This document shows, one piece after another, positions 16,955-26,652 of a DNA stretch of 64,000 bases. Origin of the DNA: Flavobacteriales bacterium (GTDB taxonomy: Bacteria; Bacteroidota; Bacteroidia; Flavobacteriales_G; Salibacteraceae); NCBI GenBank assembly GCA_018660685.1, contig JABJJW010000023.1, positions 1 through 64,000 of the forward strand, given 5' to 3'. The translations under genes were made by a program, and so were the position numbers. Every line of letters starts with the position of its first letter. The first letter of the stretch is position 1. The notes beneath the pieces were generated by a model. That model had not been told where the DNA came from, did not search any database, and saw nothing but the letters and a program-made list of their open reading frames with translations.

Positions 16955-18325
16955 ATAGACGTGCAAGCCAGAAGTTTCGAATCGTTTGAGGAGCACAACA
17001 TTCTTCTCGGCGACACATACCGTATCCCTTTCGAAAAGCAAATAGACCGGCGACTCTGCACAGTAGTCTAGACCAGAAGCATTCACCGCGAGATTATTCA
17101 TCTCCTGGGCGTAGAAATTAATCGGCGCGTTGAGATATACCGACTTGCCAATCGTGATTGGTTCATCAGTTTCGATGCTCTCCTCAATTAACTTCATCGC
17201 ACTCTTGACATCCGCGTATTCCTTAAAGTCAACTGTATGGCTCAGATTGAATGCCAAACCAAAATTTAGACCCGTTGCCACCAAAATGCAGAGAATCCCA
17301 ATTCTTCTCATCCATGGGTGTTTTGATCGTCCGTGGATTATCACCACTGAAAACACCATAAATGGAATTAGCATTATGGCCGTTCGATCTATCAAGTACG
17401 GTGAATCCAACAGGTGGTGCTGGAGAATGGATGCAATTCCAATGGCAATTGGAATTAGCGCCGTCAAGCTGTCAGCTTTCATAAGCTGCCCTCTCAGAAG
17501 TCTCACGAAGGGAATGGCGGAAAGTAAAATGGCCAAGAGAAGCGGTGCTAAATAAGTTCCTGGTAAATTGTGGTAGCTGATAGAATAGGCCACTGATGTG
17601 AGCGTGTCTTCATAGAAACTCTTTACACCACCATAGTACAGCTCATTCGCCTCAATCAATTGATAAATTGGAAGCGAAAACAGCAGTATGGGAACCAGAA
17701 TAGCGATCGCCACATCTCGCCAAAAATGTTTGTCCCAGCTCTTATCCTTCAGGACGTTTACTAATCCAATTAAACCTATCACTATCAGATATGGCAAGAG
17801 AAAGGTAAAGTTTGCCCACGCCGCAATGATTCCTCCTACGATTGATAAGATTCGGTCGCGAGATTGTCCTTCCTCAACGTACTTAAGAAAGAAGTGCCAT
17901 GAAAACATGAGGGCTGGGAGTGCTATTCCATATCCGCGCGCCAGAACAAAGTAGTCAAGCAAATAAGGCTGATAAATCAGAACAATCAAGCCCAGCCATG
18001 CGCTCGTAGGACTAAGCCGTTTCATCACTTGAAAGGCGTAGAATCCGAAAGGAATCATGGACAGAACGACAGGCAGTCTTAGAAAGAATTCTTCATTCCC
18101 AAATAACAGCCTCATCGCATACATCAGAAGAGAATGCAGAACATGATTATTGGCTGCAGGATAAGGGATGTTAGTTATGATATGCCCTAGATTTCCACTG
18201 GCATATCCCAGAAAGGTCCAACATTCGTCGTAGGTGAAATCAAGAATTGCGGCTCGACAGAACACATAGATGACCGCTGGTGCCATTACCGTCAAGAAGA
18301 GTATTTGCTGTTGCCTAGCGTTCAT
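16931..18325 (-). CDS. GT39-like polytopic membrane protein
   Basis: 464-aa inner-membrane protein with about ten to twelve hydrophobic segments. The N-terminal layout resembles GT39/PMT-type polyprenyl-phosphate-sugar transferases: the first loop after helix 1 carries an acidic pair (FTYDECWTF, about residue 30), then an NNHVLHSLL amphipathic stretch and RLPVVLSMIPFGFYAF. The C-terminal 100 residues are a soluble extracytoplasmic tail. It lacks the KPP motif seen in the window's other two GT39 genes, so the catalytic assignment is tentative. It is divergent from the carboxylase gene. Confidence 0.65.
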   Translation of the reverse strand: MNARQQQILFLTVMAPAVIYVFCRAAILDFTYDECWTFLGYASGNLGHIITNIPYPAANNHVLHSLLMYAMRLLFGNEEFFLRLPVVLSMIPFGFYAFQVMKRLSPTSAWLGLIVLIYQPYLLDYFVLARGYGIALPALMFSWHFFLKYVEEGQSRDRILSIVGGIIAAWANFTFLLPYLIVIGLIGLVNVLKDKSWDKHFWRDVAIAILVPILLFSLPIYQLIEANELYYGGVKSFYEDTLTSVAYSISYHNLPGTYLAPLLLAILLSAIPFVRLLRGQLMKADSLTALIPIAIGIASILQHHLLDSPYLIDRTAIMLIPFMVFSVVIIHGRSKHPWMRRIGILCILVATGLNFGLAFNLSHTVDFKEYADVKSAMKLIEESIETDEPITIGKSVYLNAPINFYAQEMNNLAVNASGLDYCAESPVYLLFERDTVCVAEKNVVLLKRFETSGLHVYKSESLPL

Positions 18326-18369
18326 TGACCTCGGCTAAAGTAAGACTTCCCTGAACCATGGCTAATGGT

Positions 18370-18377
18370 TAGATTTG
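18370..18377 (+). promoter_or_regulatory. candidate -7 box TAGATTTG of the carboxylase gene
   Basis: TAGATTTG fits TAnnTTTG exactly and lies 30 bp upstream of the ATG at 18408. The -33 triplet 20 nt further up is TTC rather than TTG. A short CCAT/ATGG inverted repeat sits just before it. Confidence 0.45.
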
Positions 18378-18407
18378 ACCCCTTCGAACACGACGGAATC
18401 CGCGACG

Positions 18408-19949
18408 ATGAAAGAGAAAATTCAAGACTTAGAAGCAAAGAAAGCCGAAGCTCGATTGGGCGGAGGAGAGAAGAGAATTGAAGCGCAGCATGCAAAAGGC
18501 AAGCTCACTGCCCGTGAGCGCATTGACTTGTTTTTTGACAAAGGCTCCTTCGAGGAAATTGGCATGCTGGTTCAACACCGCTCCACCAATTTCGGATTGG
18601 ATAAGCAAAAATTTCTCGGTGATGGTGTTATTACAGGATACGGGACTGTGAACGGTCGCTTGGTCTATGCATTTTCACAAGATTTCACCGTTCTCGGTGG
18701 ATCATTGGCAGAAGCGCACGCAGAAAAGATTTGCAAGGTCATGGATTTGGCAATGAAGAATGGTGCTCCAGTTATTGGTCTAAATGATTCAGGTGGAGCT
18801 CGAATCCAAGAAGGCGTCGTTTCACTTGGTGGATACGCCGACATATTTTACCGAAACACGTTGGCCAGTGGTGTGATCCCACAACTAAGCTGCATTATGG
18901 GACCTTGCGCTGGTGGCGCAGTCTATTCTCCCGCACTAACTGATTTCATCTTGATGGTCGAAAACACGAGCTACATGTTTGTGACCGGACCCAATGTCGT
19001 GAAGACCGTGACCAATGAAGATGTCTCAGCCGAAGAACTAGGTGGAGCAGACACGCACGCTTCAAAATCAGGAGTGACGCATTTTGCGTGTGAGAATGAA
19101 GTTGATGCACTGGAGCACGTCAAGAAGCTATTGAGCTACATGCCATCAAATTGTGAAGAAGAAGCTCCTATGCAGGAGTATTCAAGCGGAGACGAATCAA
19201 GAGATAAACTAAACAACCTCATCCCTGAGAATCCAAACCAGCCTTATGACATTCGAGAAATTGTGGCTGAAGTCGTTGACGCCAATAGTTTTTTGGAAGT
19301 GCATAAAGATTATGCAGAAAACATCGTAGTTGGATTTGCTCGACTTGCCGGACGAAGCATTGGAATAGTTGCCAACCAACCCGCAGTACTTGCGGGAGTG
19401 TTGGATGTAAATAGTTCCAAGAAAGGAGCGCGATTTGTTCGCTTTTGTGATTGCTTCAATATTCCGCTTCTTGTACTTGAAGATGTTCCAGGGTTTTTAC
19501 CTGGCACAGATCAAGAATGGAATGCAATTATTACCAACGGAGCAAAGCTTCTTTATGCATTCAGCGAAGCGACCGTTCCTCGTGTGACCGTCATTACGCG
19601 AAAAGCCTACGGCGGAGCTTATGATGTAATGAACTCAAAACACATTGGGGCTGATCTAAACTACGCTTGGCCATCCTCTGAAATTGCTGTGATGGGAGCT
19701 AAAGGCGCAGCTGAAATAATTTTCAGAAAGGAAATTTCTGCGGCGGATGATTCGCAAGCCAAATGGCAAGAAAAGGAACAAGAATACTCTGAGTTATTTG
19801 CACATCCCTACAACGCTGCAGCCAGAGGTTATATTGATGAGGTGATCAGACCAGATCAGACTCGAGAAAAGCTTATTAGGGCATTTGACATGCTAAAAAA
19901 TAAGGTAGACAACTTACCTAGAAAGAAACACGGAAACATTCCTTTGTAG
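18408..19949 (+). CDS. pccB: acyl-CoA carboxylase beta (carboxyltransferase) subunit, propionyl-CoA type
   Basis: 513-aa carboxyltransferase subunit that moves CO2 from carboxybiotin to an acyl-CoA, most likely propionyl-CoA. Signatures are the N-terminal [20 protein letters not shown], the first crotonase half with [20 protein letters not shown] and [16 protein letters not shown], and the second half with [16 protein letters not shown] and the [13 protein letters not shown] loop. The ATG at 18408 gives the usual family length. The frame opens upstream with TTG at 18375, inside the promoter. The biotin carboxylase and biotin carrier subunits are not adjacent. The epimerase at 0.9 kb acts on its product. 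The symbol follows function rather than proven substrate. Confidence 0.9.
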   Translation: MKEKIQDLEAKKAEARLGGGEKRIEAQHAKGKLTARERIDLFFDKGSFEEIGMLVQHRSTNFGLDKQKFLGDGVITGYGTVNGRLVYAFSQDFTVLGGSLAEAHAEKICKVMDLAMKNGAPVIGLNDSGGARIQEGVVSLGGYADIFYRNTLASGVIPQLSCIMGPCAGGAVYSPALTDFILMVENTSYMFVTGPNVVKTVTNEDVSAEELGGADTHASKSGVTHFACENEVDALEHVKKLLSYMPSNCEEEAPMQEYSSGDESRDKLNNLIPENPNQPYDIREIVAEVVDANSFLEVHKDYAENIVVGFARLAGRSIGIVANQPAVLAGVLDVNSSKKGARFVRFCDCFNIPLLVLEDVPGFLPGTDQEWNAIITNGAKLLYAFSEATVPRVTVITRKAYGGAYDVMNSKHIGADLNYAWPSSEIAVMGAKGAAEIIFRKEISAADDSQAKWQEKEQEYSELFAHPYNAAARGYIDEVIRPDQTREKLIRAFDMLKNKVDNLPRKKHGNIPL

Positions 19950-19973
19950 TTGTCTAACCCACTGACAACTATT

Positions 19974-20764
19974 ATGAATAAATCTTGGTTGTTCTTTCTT
20001 TTAATGCTTTGCACTTCCCTTCGTGCACAAGATCCACGTACAGATAGTCTTCAAGATTTAATTCAACGTGGAGACACGAACTCGATCATCGCCATTGATT
20101 GGGTGCACATGAGTCGTCATCACTTAATCAATAGTAATTACCCCAAGGCCATTCGATTTGCTCACAAAGCCATCGAACTGAGCATTGGCGATACGAACAT
20201 TGAGTGCAAGGCAAGATTTTATCTAGCCAATTCTCTCCAGAACTCGCAGCCTCGAAAGGCACTCGAAGCAGTGCTGGAAAATGAGGTTATCATGGAGGAA
20301 TATGATCACCCCTGGCAGTATTTCAACCTTCGGCTAGCAAGTGCACTGTATCGCGATTTTGGTGAATTCCCCGAGGCTGTTGCGAATCAACAAAAGGTCG
20401 TTGATCTCGTTGAATCTGGTAACGACAGCTTCTTTTTGATGGAATCTTATACCGACATGGGTTTCCTCTATGATCGGATGCATGAATACGAGACCTGTCT
20501 TGAATGGCAATTCAAAGCAAAAACCTTGGCTGAATTGATGAAGGACACGAGTTATGCTTCCTTCATTAATGGTCGGATAGGCATTGCATATGACGAACTT
20601 GAACAATTTGACAGCGCTCATTTTTATAATGAATTATCCCTTGCCGTGCAGAATTTGAAAATGACACAGAATATGTCGCCCAGAACCTTTCGAATATTGG
20701 AAATACCTATGGCAAACAAGGAAGGTGGGATGAAGCTCTTGTGAGAATACCGATTAGCGATTAA
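19974..20764 (+). pseudogene. frameshifted and truncated TPR protein gene
   Basis: The exported TPR protein starts MNKSWLFFLLMLCTSLRAQ (signal peptide) and has helical repeats. After NLKM the frame ends in a non-homologous tail and stops at 20744. Adding one A to the AAAA run near 20660 restores NDTEYVAQNLSNIGNTYG and KQGRWDEAL, an excellent TPR unit, in the +1 frame. That frame itself stops at 20764 after RIPISD, in mid-protein. So there is a homopolymer-type frameshift and then a truncation. The lost C terminus may have been a histidine kinase or LuxR output domain, as in similar Bacteroidota proteins, but that is inference. The end overlaps the stop of the convergent gene. Confidence 0.75.
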
Positions 20765-21162
20765 CGATCGGCGGCAGAGATGTGAAACTCTCCGTCACGA
20801 GTGACGTACGGATTCTGCTCGACCGAGCAACCCCCGTTCAAAAATGTCTCATATCCATTTGGAATAGTCGCATCCAAAAAGTGGGTAATTCCTGTTGCTT
20901 CAAATCTTACGATGAACATCGCGTCGTGGTCTACATCCGGATAGATGCGACGAGCAGTGAGCTCCTCATATCGATAATCATGAGACTGCCCAGGGTTAAG
21001 TGGAACAAGTTCTGTGATTGAATATTCTCCAAAATCTTCGGCTTCCAAGATGGCAAATGCAACTTGCACTTGACATTTTGATGCATCAGAACTTGAAAAG
21101 GTCTGGGCGATTGAAGCGTTCAATCCTAGAAAGATAATTAGCAGCGTCAGTAACGATTTCAT
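20761..21162 (-). CDS. small exported protein of unknown function
   Basis: 133-aa protein with signal peptide MKSLLTLLIIFLGLNASIAQ (cleavage before TFSSSDA). The mature part has two Cys (Cys30 and Cys111) that could form a disulfide and looks mostly beta-stranded. I do not recognise the family. Its stop overlaps the end of the broken TPR frame. About 90 bp of AT-rich sequence separate its start from the stop of the GT2 gene. Confidence 0.65.
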   Translation of the reverse strand: MKSLLTLLIIFLGLNASIAQTFSSSDASKCQVQVAFAILEAEDFGEYSITELVPLNPGQSHDYRYEELTARRIYPDVDHDAMFIVRFEATGITHFLDATIPNGYETFLNGGCSVEQNPYVTRDGEFHISAADR

Positions 21163-21251
21163 GTAGTTGATCAGCTAGGTTGATACCAAAGATTGCAATT
21201 TGAATTGAAAAAACAATGGTTTTTCCTGAAAAGGAAGACATTTTTACCCTG

Positions 21252-21947
21252 TTATTTTAACAGAATTCGAATGAAGTTCAAGCTCTCAGGAATAAGGACG
21301 CCAAGACCCATTTTACTAAACTGAACGTCATTTCGAAGATGAACAACGCACGAATCGATTTGGCAATTGGAGTTCACCGCCATTTTGATAAACTCCATAT
21401 CCACGAGAAACCGATTGATCTTAGTACGGAGAAATATTTCTTTCCCTTTTTGATTCATCCCCTTTATTCCGCATTGCGTATCGGTGATCGGAAATCGTAA
21501 AATGCTTTTCAAAACAAAACGAAACGCTTCGCTCAAAATTCTTCTAAACCAAGGAACACTCGCATAATAGTCCTCTTCTCGATATCCTAAGACAACATCA
21601 GCTCCATTACTCAGCGTATGGATCAAAGAAGCCATACTCTCAACCTCGTAAGGAAAATCCGCATCCGTGAAAAGCATAGTATCAGTTTCACATCGGGAAA
21701 ATCCAGCTCGCAGCGCCGCTCCTTTGCCGGCATTTCTTAGGAGATGATGAATTATCACGTTACTGTGCTTTTCCTTGAGGAGATCAAATGGCACTCGATC
21801 CTCAGACCCGTCGTTGACTACGATGAGATTTACGTTAGAACCGGAAGCAGCCTCCAATTCTCGAAGTTTGGAAAGCGTGTATTCCACCCAGTCAATTGAT
21901 GGTTTGTATACAGGAAGGACAAGCGTTATGGTGTTCTGATCACTCAA
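21252..21947 (-). CDS. GT2 glycosyltransferase (polyprenyl-phosphate sugar synthase-like)
   Basis: 231-aa GT-A fold enzyme of the dolichyl-phosphate mannose/glucose synthase type. It has LVLPVYKPS at the start, VNDGSEDRVP, GKGAALRAGF for nucleotide binding, and the metal-binding LFTDADFPYE near residue 95 (DAD motif). ITDTQCGIKGMN near 160 is typical of DPM1/DPG1-like enzymes. It has no membrane segments of the C-terminal type, so it acts at the cytoplasmic face and would supply a polyprenyl-linked sugar. It follows radA by 14 bp on the same strand, probably co-transcribed without functional link. Confidence 0.85.
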   Translation of the reverse strand: MSDQNTITLVLPVYKPSIDWVEYTLSKLRELEAASGSNVNLIVVNDGSEDRVPFDLLKEKHSNVIIHHLLRNAGKGAALRAGFSRCETDTMLFTDADFPYEVESMASLIHTLSNGADVVLGYREEDYYASVPWFRRILSEAFRFVLKSILRFPITDTQCGIKGMNQKGKEIFLRTKINRFLVDMEFIKMAVNSNCQIDSCVVHLRNDVQFSKMGLGVLIPESLNFIRILLK

Positions 21948-21961
21948 GCGGTCAAATGTAC

Positions 21962-23329
21962 TTATCCGAATAAGCTCTGGAAGACTTCATCGACTCGCTT
22001 GACAGGTCTGATCGTAATCTTAAACGACTTGGGATCCACTCCCTTAAGTCCATAACCAGAAAGGTAGATTTCCTCAAACCCTAACTTCTCCGCTTCTCGA
22101 ATTCTCTGTTCGATTCGAGTTACAGGTCTAATCTCTCCACTAAGGCCAACCTCACCTGCGAAGCATATCTGACCGGGGATTGGGTAGTCTTCTGAACTAC
22201 TAAGAATGGAACAAATGACAGAAAGGTCAATCGCCGGATCATCAACACGGATTCCCCCAGCCATATTGAGAAAAACATCAAATTTCCCTATGTTGAATCC
22301 ACAACGCTTTTCAAGTACGGCGAGCAACATATGAAGTCTTCTTACATCATAGCCAGTAGTAGTGCGCTGAGGCGTGCCATATGCTGCTGTGCTCACCAGA
22401 GACTGCACTTCAATCATCATAGGACGTTCGCCCTCCATACTCGCGGCAATCGCTGAGCCACTTAAGCCTTCATCTCGTTGACTTAGTAACACTTGAGACG
22501 GGTTATCCACCTCGACCAACCCGCTTCCCTGCATTTCATAAATGCCCAATTCGTTCGTAGATCCAAAGCGATTCTTGGAAGACCGAAGTAGTCGATAGAG
22601 ATGTTGGCGGTCGCCTTCAAATTGCAGCACGACGTCAACCATGTGTTCCATCACTTTCGGACCAGCGATATTCCCTTCTTTGGTGATGTGTCCAATTAAG
22701 ATGACCGGTGTATTGCTCTCTTTGGCAAACTGAATCAGCTCTCCTGTGCACTCTCGGATTTGAGCGACGGAACCAGGAACAGAATCGATTTCTGGGCTTT
22801 GCAGCGTTTGAATGGAATCAATTATAACCAAGCTCGGCTCCGTCTCATCAATGCGCTCCATGACGCGTTCTAAAGAGGTATCAGTCAATAGCAAAAGATC
22901 ATCATGGAGGTTCCCGATTCGTTCGGCTCGCATCCTGATCTGGTTGGCACTCTCTTCGCCCGATACATAAAGGGTTTTGACACCCTTAAAATTTAGCCCA
23001 AGCTGCAGTAGTAAAGTTGATTTACCAATACCCGGATCACCGCCAATTAACATGACGCTTCCCGGAACGATTCCTCCACCAAGCACTCTGCTCAGCTCAT
23101 TATCTGGGATGGGAAGTCGATCATTCGCCTCTGCTTTTACCTCGGTAATGGGAATCGGCCTTTTTGCAACCTGCTCAGAAAAACTTCTCCGAAGGCCTGA
23201 TTTCGACTCTTTGTAAACGACCTCTTCTACGAGCGTGTTCCACTCGTTGCAACCAGAACATTTACCCAGCCACTTGGCGCTCTGAGTTCCACAGTTTTGG
23301 CATACGAAGGTGGTTTTGGCTTTGGGCAT
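21962..23329 (-). CDS. radA: DNA repair protein RadA
   Basis: 455-aa RecA-like branch-migration factor in recombinational repair. The N-terminal zinc finger has Cys10, Cys13, Cys24 and Cys27 (FVCQNCGTQSAKWLGKC). The ATPase has Walker A GGDPGIGKST near residue 95 and the RadA-specific KNRFGSTNELG near 255. The C-terminal third is the Lon-protease-like domain (from about 275), including GGIRVDDPAIDL and GEVGLSGEIRPV. Length is normal. The sufS gene ends 70 bp upstream of its start on the same strand. Confidence 0.97.
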   Translation of the reverse strand: MPKAKTTFVCQNCGTQSAKWLGKCSGCNEWNTLVEEVVYKESKSGLRRSFSEQVAKRPIPITEVKAEANDRLPIPDNELSRVLGGGIVPGSVMLIGGDPGIGKSTLLLQLGLNFKGVKTLYVSGEESANQIRMRAERIGNLHDDLLLLTDTSLERVMERIDETEPSLVIIDSIQTLQSPEIDSVPGSVAQIRECTGELIQFAKESNTPVILIGHITKEGNIAGPKVMEHMVDVVLQFEGDRQHLYRLLRSSKNRFGSTNELGIYEMQGSGLVEVDNPSQVLLSQRDEGLSGSAIAASMEGERPMMIEVQSLVSTAAYGTPQRTTTGYDVRRLHMLLAVLEKRCGFNIGKFDVFLNMAGGIRVDDPAIDLSVICSILSSSEDYPIPGQICFAGEVGLSGEIRPVTRIEQRIREAEKLGFEEIYLSGYGLKGVDPKSFKITIRPVKRVDEVFQSLFG

Positions 23330-23398
23330 GTGATTGAATGGAAGTATGCGAAGATTACATATTTCGGCTTAAGAAATTGTAGGCTTAATTGGAAGAAA

Positions 23399-24616
23399 TC
23401 AAAGAAGCATGGAGGCTGCTTTTTTAATCCCTTCTACAAGGACATCAACTTCCTCTTTTGTGTTGTAAATCGCAAACGAAGCTCTCACCGTTCCAGGAAT
23501 TTCGAATCGATCCATCAAAGGCTGAGTGCAATGATGTCCCGTTCGTACCGCAATTCCAAGTTGATCGAGGATGGTCCCGATGTCATAAGGATGGGTTTCT
23601 TCGATTAGAAATGAAATCACGCTTGCTTTGTGATCCGTTTCCCCGTAGAATTTCATGCCCTTTATTTCCTTCATCTTTTCAACCGCATAGTCGTGAAGTT
23701 CCCCTTCCCAACGTGCGATCTCGTCGATGCCAATTTCGTTGATGAAATCAATCGCCTTACCGAAGGCGATGGTATCCGCAATGTTGGGCGTTCCAGCCTC
23801 AAACTTGAATGGTAGTTCATTGAAGGTTGTGCCTTCAAATGATACTCGATCGATCATCTCACCACCGCCTTGATATGGTGGCATATCCTTCAACCAATAT
23901 TCTTTCCCATAGAGAATTCCGATTCCTGTAGGCCCATACATTTTATGGGACGAAAGACAGTAAAAGTCCGCGTCAAAATCCTGCACATCGATCTTCATGT
24001 GAGGCGCAGCTTGCGCTCCATCAATCAGTACCGCAGCTCCAACTTTATGGGCTTTTTCGATTATCTCATGAATCGGGTTGATCGTGCCGAGCGTATTGCT
24101 AACGTGATTTACAGCGACCATCCTTGTTTGTCCACTCAACAGCTCATCGAAAGCTAAAATGTCCAACTCCCCTTTTTCAGTAACGGGAATAACCTTCAAG
24201 ACGGCGCCCCAATCATCGCACAGTAATTGCCATGGTACAATGTTGCTGTGGTGCTCCATTCCAGAAATCAGTATTTCATCCCCTTCTTCAATGAAGAGTT
24301 TCCCCAATGAGCTGGCCACCAAATTGATTGATTCAGTTGTCCCTCGGGTGAAAATAACTTCATGTGTGTGCTCAGCATTGATGAACTTTTTAGCCTGTTC
24401 ACGAACCGCTTCAAACTGATCAGTGGCACGCTGACTGAGTGTGTGCACTCCACGGTGAACGTTTGCATGATCCCTCGAGTAATAAACCTCCAACGCTTCG
24501 ATGACTGATGTTGGCTTTTGAGAGGATGCGGCATTGTCGAGATAAACAAGCGGATGTCCGTTGACTTCTTGAGTCAAAATGGGAAATTGTCCTCGTATTG
24601 CCTGAATGTCAAGCAT
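23399..24616 (-). CDS. sufS: cysteine desulfurase SufS
   Basis: 405-aa PLP enzyme that takes sulfur from cysteine for Fe-S cluster assembly. It is group II NifS/SufS type. PLP binds Lys225 in SSHKMYGPTG, and the persulfide-forming Cys363 is in RTGHHCTQPL. VYLDNAASSQKP near residue 24-35 is the SufS start signature. It overlaps the end of sufD by 8 bp, so the two are translationally coupled as the last suf genes. No SufE or SufU partner is adjacent in this window. Confidence 0.96.
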   Translation of the reverse strand: MLDIQAIRGQFPILTQEVNGHPLVYLDNAASSQKPTSVIEALEVYYSRDHANVHRGVHTLSQRATDQFEAVREQAKKFINAEHTHEVIFTRGTTESINLVASSLGKLFIEEGDEILISGMEHHSNIVPWQLLCDDWGAVLKVIPVTEKGELDILAFDELLSGQTRMVAVNHVSNTLGTINPIHEIIEKAHKVGAAVLIDGAQAAPHMKIDVQDFDADFYCLSSHKMYGPTGIGILYGKEYWLKDMPPYQGGGEMIDRVSFEGTTFNELPFKFEAGTPNIADTIAFGKAIDFINEIGIDEIARWEGELHDYAVEKMKEIKGMKFYGETDHKASVISFLIEETHPYDIGTILDQLGIAVRTGHHCTQPLMDRFEIPGTVRASFAIYNTKEEVDVLVEGIKKAASMLL

Positions 24617-25901
24617 CTAGATCTTCAAATTTCTTGTGAATGAACTCTGCGACATACTCCTGGAGAGCAGGAATTGAAATTTCTTCCAAGACGTCTCCCG
24701 CAAAAGCTTGAATTAAGAGTTTTGATGCCTCCAGCTTATTCAACCCTCTACTTCGCAAATAGAATAAGGCTTCGTCATCCAATTGTCCGATCGTGCATCC
24801 GTGACTACACTTGACATCATCGGCGTAAATCTCGAGCTCTGGTTTAGTGTTAATACTGGCATTGTCACTGAGGAGAATATTCTGATTGCTCTGGAATGCA
24901 TTCGTCTTTTGCGCTTCTTGACGAACCATGATCTTTCCGTTGAATACTCCCGTCGATCGTTCGGTCATTACTCCTTTATACAACTCATTGCTCTCGCAAT
25001 TAGGGGAGCGGTGATCGGCATAAGTATGGTTGTCTAGATGCTGTTTTCCACTTGTGAAGTAGATTCCATACATGTTGGACTCACAGCCTTGACCGTTAAT
25101 GTCGAAATTAAGATTGTTGCGAACCAACCTTCCGCTCTGTGTTAAGGTGACAACCTTTGCCGTACTCGTACCTGCTTGATGAACATGTGTAGTATTGATC
25201 AGCGATGATTCATCGCCGTCATTTTCAATCAGATAGTACTCTAAATTAGAGCCGTCTCCGACAGACACTTCCGTGACCACATTGACAAAGCCCCCTTGCA
25301 ACTCAGCTCCAATGTTATGGGCGATGATTTGTACTTGAGCGTTCTCCTCAATCAGAAATAAATTTCTGAGATTATTCGCCTGATTTACGCCTCCTGATAG
25401 ATTCAGTATTCTCAACGGCCGTTTAATCTCGCATCCTTTCTTGATCCTGATAAAAGCCCCGTCCTTGAAATAGCTCGTGTTAAATGCGCTAAACGCGTGT
25501 TTTTCAGAATCGGCATATTTACCAAGATGCTCTAGTATCAAGTTCTTGTTTTCTCCATCCTGATTTAATACGGAGCCGAAGACCAAGCCTGACTCGCTCG
25601 CATTTGAGGATAACTCTTTATTAAAACCCCCATTAACGAACACAATGTCGATGGAATCCATTGCTGGAATCGAATACTCATTAATGGAACTAGGCATCCA
25701 ACTGTTATCAATGTAGTCCTTATCCAAAATGGCATTAACTCTGGTGTATTTCCAGTACTCATCTCTAGTCGTTGGAAAATCCAGACCATTATGGATATGA
25801 GCCCTTGCCGTTCCCTGGACTGGGAATACAGCTGGGATGCTGTCAAACTGCTTCAGAAATGTCTGTTTGTCTCCCATTTCAATAACTTCAGATAGCTTCA
25901 A
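24609..25901 (-). CDS. sufD: Fe-S cluster assembly protein SufD
   Basis: 430-aa scaffold subunit that forms the SufBCD complex. The right-handed beta-helix core and the C-terminal [22 protein letters not shown] and [11 protein letters not shown] are typical of SufB/SufD. Its start overlaps the end of sufC by 14 bp (ATG at 25901), and its end overlaps sufS. A second possible start is the ATG at 25877 ([11 protein letters not shown]). Confidence 0.94.
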   Translation of the reverse strand: MKLSEVIEMGDKQTFLKQFDSIPAVFPVQGTARAHIHNGLDFPTTRDEYWKYTRVNAILDKDYIDNSWMPSSINEYSIPAMDSIDIVFVNGGFNKELSSNASESGLVFGSVLNQDGENKNLILEHLGKYADSEKHAFSAFNTSYFKDGAFIRIKKGCEIKRPLRILNLSGGVNQANNLRNLFLIEENAQVQIIAHNIGAELQGGFVNVVTEVSVGDGSNLEYYLIENDGDESSLINTTHVHQAGTSTAKVVTLTQSGRLVRNNLNFDINGQGCESNMYGIYFTSGKQHLDNHTYADHRSPNCESNELYKGVMTERSTGVFNGKIMVRQEAQKTNAFQSNQNILLSDNASINTKPELEIYADDVKCSHGCTIGQLDDEALFYLRSRGLNKLEASKLLIQAFAGDVLEEISIPALQEYVAEFIHKKFEDLDA

Positions 25902-26652
25902 CTCCGTTGGTTAGCCAGTCATAGCCCTTTTCTTCTAATTCTAAGGCAAGCGTCTTGTCGCCGGATTTTACAATTCGGCCATCAAACAAAACGTGCACAA
26001 AATCAGGAATGATGTAATCGAGAAGTCTTTGGTAATGCGTGATGACGATGAACGCATTTTCATCATTTTTCAGCTTATTCACCCCATTGGCAACGATCTT
26101 CAGTGCATCGATGTCCAAGCCAGAATCCGTTTCATCAAGAATGCCCAATCTAGGCTCGAGCATGGCCATTTGGAATATTTCGTTGCGCTTCTTTTCTCCA
26201 CCTGAAAACCCTTCATTCACAGATCGGTTGGCCAATGATTGTTTCAATTCAACGAGCGCTTGTTTTTCTTTCATCATAAACATGAAGTCCTTCGCGCTGA
26301 TATCATCAAGGCCGCGATGCTTCCTTTTTGCATTCACTGCTGCCTTCAAAAAATTGATGTTGCTCACTCCTGGGATTTCCACTGGATATTGAAACGCCAA
26401 AAACAAACCAGCTCGAGAACGCTCTTCCGGCGCGAGCTCAAGAACGTCGTCCCCCAAATACGACACCTCATCTGCTTCCACTTCGTACTCCTCTCGCCCT
26501 GCAAGCACGGAAGCAAGAGTGCTCTTTCCGCTCCCGTTCGGTCCCATTATGGCGTGTACCTCTCCCGGTTTAACTTCTAGATCAATTCCCTTTAGAATTT
26601 GATTTCCATCAATGGAAGCTTTCAGGTTTTTGATTTTCAAAAAATCACTCAT
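25888..26652 (-). CDS. sufC: Fe-S cluster assembly ATPase SufC
   Basis: 254-aa soluble ABC ATPase powering SufBCD. Walker A is GPNGSGKST near residue 37-45. The Q-loop is [13 protein letters not shown]. The ABC signature is the SufC-type [15 protein letters not shown], and Walker B is [12 protein letters not shown]. Its ATG overlaps the stop of the upstream membrane glycosyltransferase by 4 bp (ATGA), so it is translationally coupled to that gene rather than to sufB as would be usual. Confidence 0.97.
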   Translation of the reverse strand: MSDFLKIKNLKASIDGNQILKGIDLEVKPGEVHAIMGPNGSGKSTLASVLAGREEYEVEADEVSYLGDDVLELAPEERSRAGLFLAFQYPVEIPGVSNINFLKAAVNAKRKHRGLDDISAKDFMFMMKEKQALVELKQSLANRSVNEGFSGGEKKRNEIFQMAMLEPRLGILDETDSGLDIDALKIVANGVNKLKNDENAFIVITHYQRLLDYIIPDFVHVLFDGRIVKSGDKTLALELEEKGYDWLTNGVEAI

